Shown: positions 58,736 through 64,000 of the stretch, in pieces
How the letters are laid out: each line of letters opens with the position of its first letter
How positions within the stretch are numbered: position 1 is the stretch's first letter
Source of the DNA: Cardinalis cardinalis
Taxonomy: Eukaryota; Chordata; Aves; Passeriformes; Cardinalidae
Length of the DNA stretch: 64,000 nucleotides
Assembly (NCBI GenBank): GCA_014549065.1
Contig: JACDOX010000340.1
Span: forward strand, 496,001-560,000
Reading direction: 5' to 3'
Translations under genes and position numbers: made by a program
Notes under the pieces: generated by a model
Databases searched by the model: none
What the model was told of the DNA's origin: nothing
Seen by the model: only the letters and a program-made list of their open reading frames with translations

Positions 58736-61700
58736 GTCAGATGCACCTGAACCACTTAGTGATTAATGCACATAGGGATAAAGTAACAGACAAGAAAATC
58801 CGAGGTAGGCGATTTGTGAAGTAGACTAAGTTAGTAAAACAGCTCTCAATGTAATACAAAGCCACTCAAAGTTAACAAGTGATCGATGAAGGATCATATA
58901 TGAGACCTTTATTAAGTCAAGAATAAGAAGCTCTGTGCTTTCTGTTGCAAAGGGATGCTAACGGGATGAAGATGTTGTAATATAGAGTAGTCTGCTTTTT
59001 GATTTGTCGCACAAATGGTGAAAGAGCAATAGCTATGAGCTCTTCTCAAAATCTCTGTTGCTATTGATATGTAAACACACACATCCATTTGTACTGAGGT
59101 AGGATTTTCACTGCATCACCATTTTCAATGGTAATATAGTACACCTTCATTTAAAAAATGTAAACTTTCAGATAGGATTGCATCCATGCAGCATGAAGTT
59201 ACATTAATACCATTAATTGCATTTTTAAAAATGGCTGGTTCTGCAAAATACCAGCTACTTATTTTGTGCACTATGCAGTTTCCACTTGAGCGTAGTGTTG
59301 AAATTGCAGGTCATGCATTGTTACCTTGGGATAATGCCAGTACCTAGGAGACTCAGAAGCAACTTTCCCCCTTATTAATAGCTCAAAATGGTCTCAAAAG
59401 ACAACAGACAATAAACCCCAAACGTATACCTCTGCTGTTTCCCTCTTTGTCTCTCTCTTTTTGATATTAGGAATATCTCAATTACCCACAGCCATCTGGG
59501 TGTAATACAACGGGTGAGCTTTTTCTATAGGTTTTAAGAAGATACATAGCTTTCTTTACCCATACTGCCAGTCTTCCCTACCATGTTCCTACCCTTCAGT
59601 AATAAAGTATTTACCTTAATAAAATCCAGTGCAGTTGTTAAGACCTACATGCTAAAGTTGCCTGCTTTGGATGCTGCCTCATAGGTACAATCTATAGATT
59701 TCTGCACCGTTTATAATGAGACATTCAGATTGTTAAATTTTTTTCATCTTAAAAATGTTGTGTAATTTAAGGAACTTAGATCAATCATTATCGTCAATCC
59801 AGAAAATTGTTCCTGCTACACGTCTAAGTACCAGCGTAACAGATTGTATATCTATAGCTAAGATAATGTCATACACAATGTGTGGAAATGCTGCTGTGCC
59901 TCTTGCCTTCAAGATGGTTCAGTCAACCTCTCATACATGGCACTGGCTGGCTGGAGGACCACTACACTTGCCCACAGTTTCCTGCTCAGAAACCTTGTAT
60001 CACTAATAATAACCTTAAAACTGAGATTGGATTTACCTAGCTTGTCTTTAGCCCTCATTAAAGAGGCAAAACTTTTATCTAATCAGTTCTCATGATTCAG
60101 ATCTCTGATAACATTAAACATCAAGTCACACTTACTCCATAAGGAATTATAAAAGCTGCATCTTAAAAAGGAACAGTAGGTGGGATGAATAAACTGCCCT
60201 ACAGTTAAAAGCAACACAGAGGCAAATATAAGTACAGGGCAAAGGGAAGATAACAGCTAATAAATTAATTGTTCACTGGCCTCCTATCCCTGTGTTACGT
60301 GTTATGATGCACTAAACAGCCTGTACCTCTTTCTGTAGTAGAGCACAGAGCCCAGCACGCTCTTAAGAAGTTGACTTGAGGAAGGATCCCCTTTAATATT
60401 CTGTCCTCTGCTCACAGTGCATAGGACATTTGTATTGCCATAAGGCATGCATCCATTTCATTCAAACAAGCTTAAAACATATCCTAAAAAATACAATTTC
60501 TGTTTATTGCCATTTTTCACCGTTTCCTAGATACTCTTGTCTGGTTGGTTAATTAAGACTATAGAAGTTATTCAGAACTTATATTTCATGAGCATCCCTG
60601 TTATGTTTACCCTTAGAAATGAAGGTGGCATTGCACTGCATTATTTAACCACATGGAGAGGAAATTATGTAATCCTTTTCCACATTTTCAAAACTTGATT
60701 TCCAAGGCCATACTTGGAGTTGTTTTTTTTAATTAAAACCCCTACATTTCAGGCTAATAGCCAACTATCCTACCCTGAAAACATAAATATTTTTTTTTAA
60801 GAAAACAACAATGTACTCAGAGGCGGGGAGTCGTATTTACAGTCCTTTTCAAAACAGCCCATGAAGAGGTAGCCTGCTAAATTTATATCTGGCAGAACCT
60901 TTTTCTTATCTGTTGTTTATAATTTGCTGTAGTTTAGTACATGGATAATGAACATTCATCCTTCCTGGCTTGTAGATTGAGTTTTATAATTCGACAGGTA
61001 TTTATGAGTGCTGTGATTATTGACTTAAATAAATTCTTCCTCAATATTTAAAATGCATTTAAACTCCAGAATCATGGCACTGGCTAACAAAAGATAGTAC
61101 ATTAGGGAAAACCTAGATGAATGGTATTCAGGGTAGCTGAATATTTAAAGAAAAACAAGTTTTAAACTGTAAACTAGATGGCTTAACTTCTGCTGGGCAA
61201 ATACAATGAAAAATCTCTTGAGATGCAGAAGAATCCGACATTATAACTTGAACTGCTTTCTTTTGAAGCATCTGTTTTCCAGTCAGCTCCTTGAGTATCC
61301 TGATTCAAATCTCCAACATAATGTAAGGGCCCACCCTTAAACTATAAACAGTTTAAGCAGCTGCCTCAATGCAATGTTGGCCATCCTATTTTCCTCCCTA
61401 ACTAACCTGAGCATAACACCATCTACTCCAGAGTGTCTACTATTGTTAAAAACACAATAGAAGTTAATAGCCCTTTGCAAAATCCGTCCTACTGGAAATC
61501 AAGGAGGAGATGGCAGGGAAGATCAATGAATGTAGTTGTGCAACAATACTAGGTGAAATAACAGCTCGTCAAGAGGGAGCTAAACACATATTGAAAGAGC
61601 AAACACAGTTGACACAGCTATGTCCCTGTCATTTAATCATGTAATTTACAGGAGGGGAATTCCAAGCTCTTAAAGTAAAGCAGTTTGTGAAAGCAGAAAT

Positions 61701-62607
61701 AAGGTTTCAAAACAGTTGTCACATTACAAGCATTCAAAATAGATGAGACAATTCTGTAATCCTTTCACTGTGTACTTAAGTAAAGAGAATTTTCTGAAGC
61801 TTCTCTGTGAACTTCCTGCTCTCTCATGTCACCTGGAGGTTGAGTCGGTTCAGAAGTGACTTAACATGCTGCTATACTGGCCTGTGCTCATAACAGGATT
61901 GTGCTAACTATAGTTCCTAAGGCCTGAACTCCCACTTTCTCTTGCACTGTTTGTTCTCCAGACATTTACAGGGAGTTGAAAAGGATACTGAGTAAATGAG
62001 GTAGAAGTTTTCTGCCTGTGCTGAGCTGCTTACATATAGCAATCAGAGCAACACTAGGTGATAAGCACAGACCAATATTTTGTTGAGGCGTTCCTTCAGT
62101 ACCTCAGATGCCAAGTAAGCAAGAAAGGGGAATAGGTAATTTTGTTTGTCACTTGAATATTTCTGTTCTTATTAGAAATTAAAAATAGATTTTTTTCTTC
62201 AAGCAGTAGGGTTAAATAATATGTATTCACCAAACAAAACAATAAAATTATATAAAGGGGAGAATGAAGACACAGTTCTTAAAAAATGACCCGTGAAATA
62301 AGAAAACTACTCAGCTTCATGGCACTAATTCAAAGACTATTCTGGTCAATAGAAATCTTACTGGAGCAAGCGTGTTATCAGTAGTAATTAACCAGTTTCT
62401 ACCGAATCAGTAATAATCCAGAAATATGATATGATCTGTTGAAATAGCAACTTTTTAAATTCACAGAGAAGGACACAATTCCATCAATCTGCAGTGTGGG
62501 CTACTGAGTTCCAGCAGCTGTGTGATGCTCTTAATGGTTTTGTTACATTACTCATACATTCATATATTTTACTTATTCTATAAATGAAACTTCTTATATA
62601 ATTATTG
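58736..62607. other. AT-rich unique DNA, possible conserved element near 60700-61050
   Basis: No gene or classified repeat is seen. The stretch 60700-61050 is AT-rich but of high complexity, with several TTTAAT and TAAAT motifs and isolated CpG (gaggcggggagtcg near 60820). It looks like conserved non-coding DNA, though this cannot be tested here. Open frames are short and unrecognised. Confidence 0.45.
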
Positions 62608-62668
62608 CACTTGAGCAGTGGGTTCGCCAAAGTGACTTCTAGAGGTGTCTTCCAACATAGCTTATCCT
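62608..62668 (+). mobile_element. Old CR1 3' fragment (about 60 bp)
   Basis: 'gagcagtgggttcgccaaag' followed by 'tgacttctagaggtgtcttc' and 'caaca' matches the CR1 3' region word order (gagcaggggnttggactagatgacctctagaggtcccttccaa type) with about three quarters identity by eye. No octamer tail remains. It is a very short relic and could be coincidental. Confidence 0.45.
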
Positions 62669-64000
62669 TTACTTGTGTATTTCATGAACAGCAACTTGCA
62701 TGATTTTTTTTGACACATTTACTGAAAAAATTCTAGGAAATCTCTGCTTTTTCTACCTCAGCAACAAGTATAGAACTCTTCAAAGACAACATTCTCAGGT
62801 GTGTGGGGGGTGTCTGTATGTGAATTACAGAACACTTTGCACACTTTGATTTTGCAATGCTGTCCTCTGTAGTATTTTTAATATATCTCAGTGCTACAGT
62901 TAATCTCTGCTTCTTGTGATTTTTTTTAATTGTATGGAGTGTTCAGTAGTTGTGTTTGTTGCTGGCTGCAGGGGCAGCTATAGCAAACCCCTCTGATAGT
63001 ATGGTTAGCAGGCAAACAATTGACAAGTGTTTCTGAAACAGAAATGCCTCTCTTGAGCAAAAGAAAAGATACTCTTCACCTAGAAGTGAGGAAACTAATG
63101 TATCAAGGCCACAACAGTTGAATAAAAAACCTCTTGTGATTCTCTTCTCCCAGACACAAAAAGTTACAAAACCACTTTGACTGAAACTGATTTTTTTGGT
63201 GAAGTTTAGAGGCCAAGTATCTTTAAGGAAAAGTGTTAGTAAGCATTGTCCTAGTTGCTTCTAAGGCCATGTTTCTGCAAAAAGGCAAAATTCAATTTAT
63301 TTCTAATAGTACTGCTTATTCCTGTCTTTAGAAATTTTTATGAATTTACCATGATTCAGGTTATTTTGTATTGTTAATGTGGAAGTGATTGTTTTAATTG
63401 TAAATACTAATTTACTGAGTTTATTACCATGTAAATAATGAGATACTTCATGCAATAAAACCCAGTGAAATTATTGTACTGTAACTGCTGCCATTAGAAA
63501 CCACTGAAATACAAAACATTCACAACAATTGCAGATGTAAGTTATCTGAAGTTTTGTTTAGACAGGTTTTCTTACAAAACTAGATGTTTGCAGACCATTA
63601 AAAAGTGATAACTTACCCTTCAAAACATTAAGAAACAAGAAAAATGAGATTCAGGATTTATTTTAAAAAAATTAAAATTAATTGGGCTGGTTATGGCTGT
63701 CATCTCTCTGATAAATGATATAACTCAGAGGATTAATGTGATAAAGTTAACTTCTCTCTTTAAAAATGCCCTGAGTGTTTCATTCTTAGAGTATTACAAG
63801 TACACTTTCACATTATTCCATCTGTGTAAGGAGCATAAATACTGGAGCAAAGTTACTAACAATTGGGCAAGGCCCCAAATAGTCCATTTTGCCCTTGGTG
63901 AGGAGAAGGCCTGGAATTTTATAAACTTGTAGAACCAGTCCTGAGGAAATGGACAGCACAATTCCCTGTGGGAGACGTGACTTTAGTCAAGAAAAAAGCA
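62669..64000. other. AT-rich unique DNA, no gene seen
   Basis: Nothing is recognised apart from short simple stretches (gtgtgtggggggtgtctg near 62799). The final open frame, 63693-63932 (79 codons, +), begins with ATG but has no recognisable motif or composition shift. Confidence 0.55.

Noticed and set aside
1..64000. CRISPR arrays, operons, phage or toxin systems
   Set aside because: Composition, CR1 and ERV content and the lack of long coding frames show vertebrate nuclear DNA. No direct-repeat and spacer pattern was seen.

Overview
The window looks like a stretch of bird nuclear genome, either a gene desert or part of a very long intron. It is AT-rich and CpG-poor over most of its length. 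The recognisable interspersed repeats are CR1 LINE copies with the 3' end typical of birds, plus long terminal repeats of endogenous retroviruses. An ERVL-like LTR of the style common in passerines and other Neoaves occurs three times. A 459-base run of N and four isolated N calls show a draft assembly. I found no convincing protein-coding exon of a host gene, no tRNA, rRNA or known small RNA gene, no CRISPR array and nothing bacterial. The longer open frames are either CR1 reading-frame remnants or chance frames in AT-rich DNA.

Left part (1-35200): mostly unique AT-rich DNA with CR1 copies at 3660-4975 (+, interrupted by the assembly gap), 7535-7806 (-), 20335-21029 (+), 26298-26968 (+) and 33250-34308 (+, reverse-transcriptase core deleted). 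Two solo ERVL-like LTRs lie at 16770-17155 (-) and 29171-29670 (-). There is a GATA microsatellite at 18505-18592. Hairpin-forming sequences lie at 3488-3532 and 18842-18890. Two GC-richer islands (10800-11030 and 19480-20060) are not explained by any repeat I recognise.

Nested retroelement cluster (35201-37770): a CR1 3' end (-), an ERVL-like LTR (+), a second and unrelated CpG-dense LTR (-) with its own CCAAT/TATA arrangement, and a CR1 ORF2 remnant (-) that still reads as endonuclease, linker and the start of the reverse transcriptase. The two CR1 pieces overlap in consensus position, so they are probably two elements.

Right part (37771-64000): low-complexity tracts, short tandem duplications and a double hairpin (43048-43130), then a rise in CpG frequency from about 47.6 kb. 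The strongest unexplained signal is 56640-58500. CpG is kept there about thirty times more often than in a control stretch at 8-9 kb, with only a modest rise in GC. It contains a possible non-coding exon with a strong splice donor, a tRNA-like box A stretch, 5S-rRNA-like words and overlapping palindromes. I infer a germline-unmethylated regulatory element or promoter, possibly built on an ancient 5S/tRNA-type SINE. This is not proven from sequence alone.
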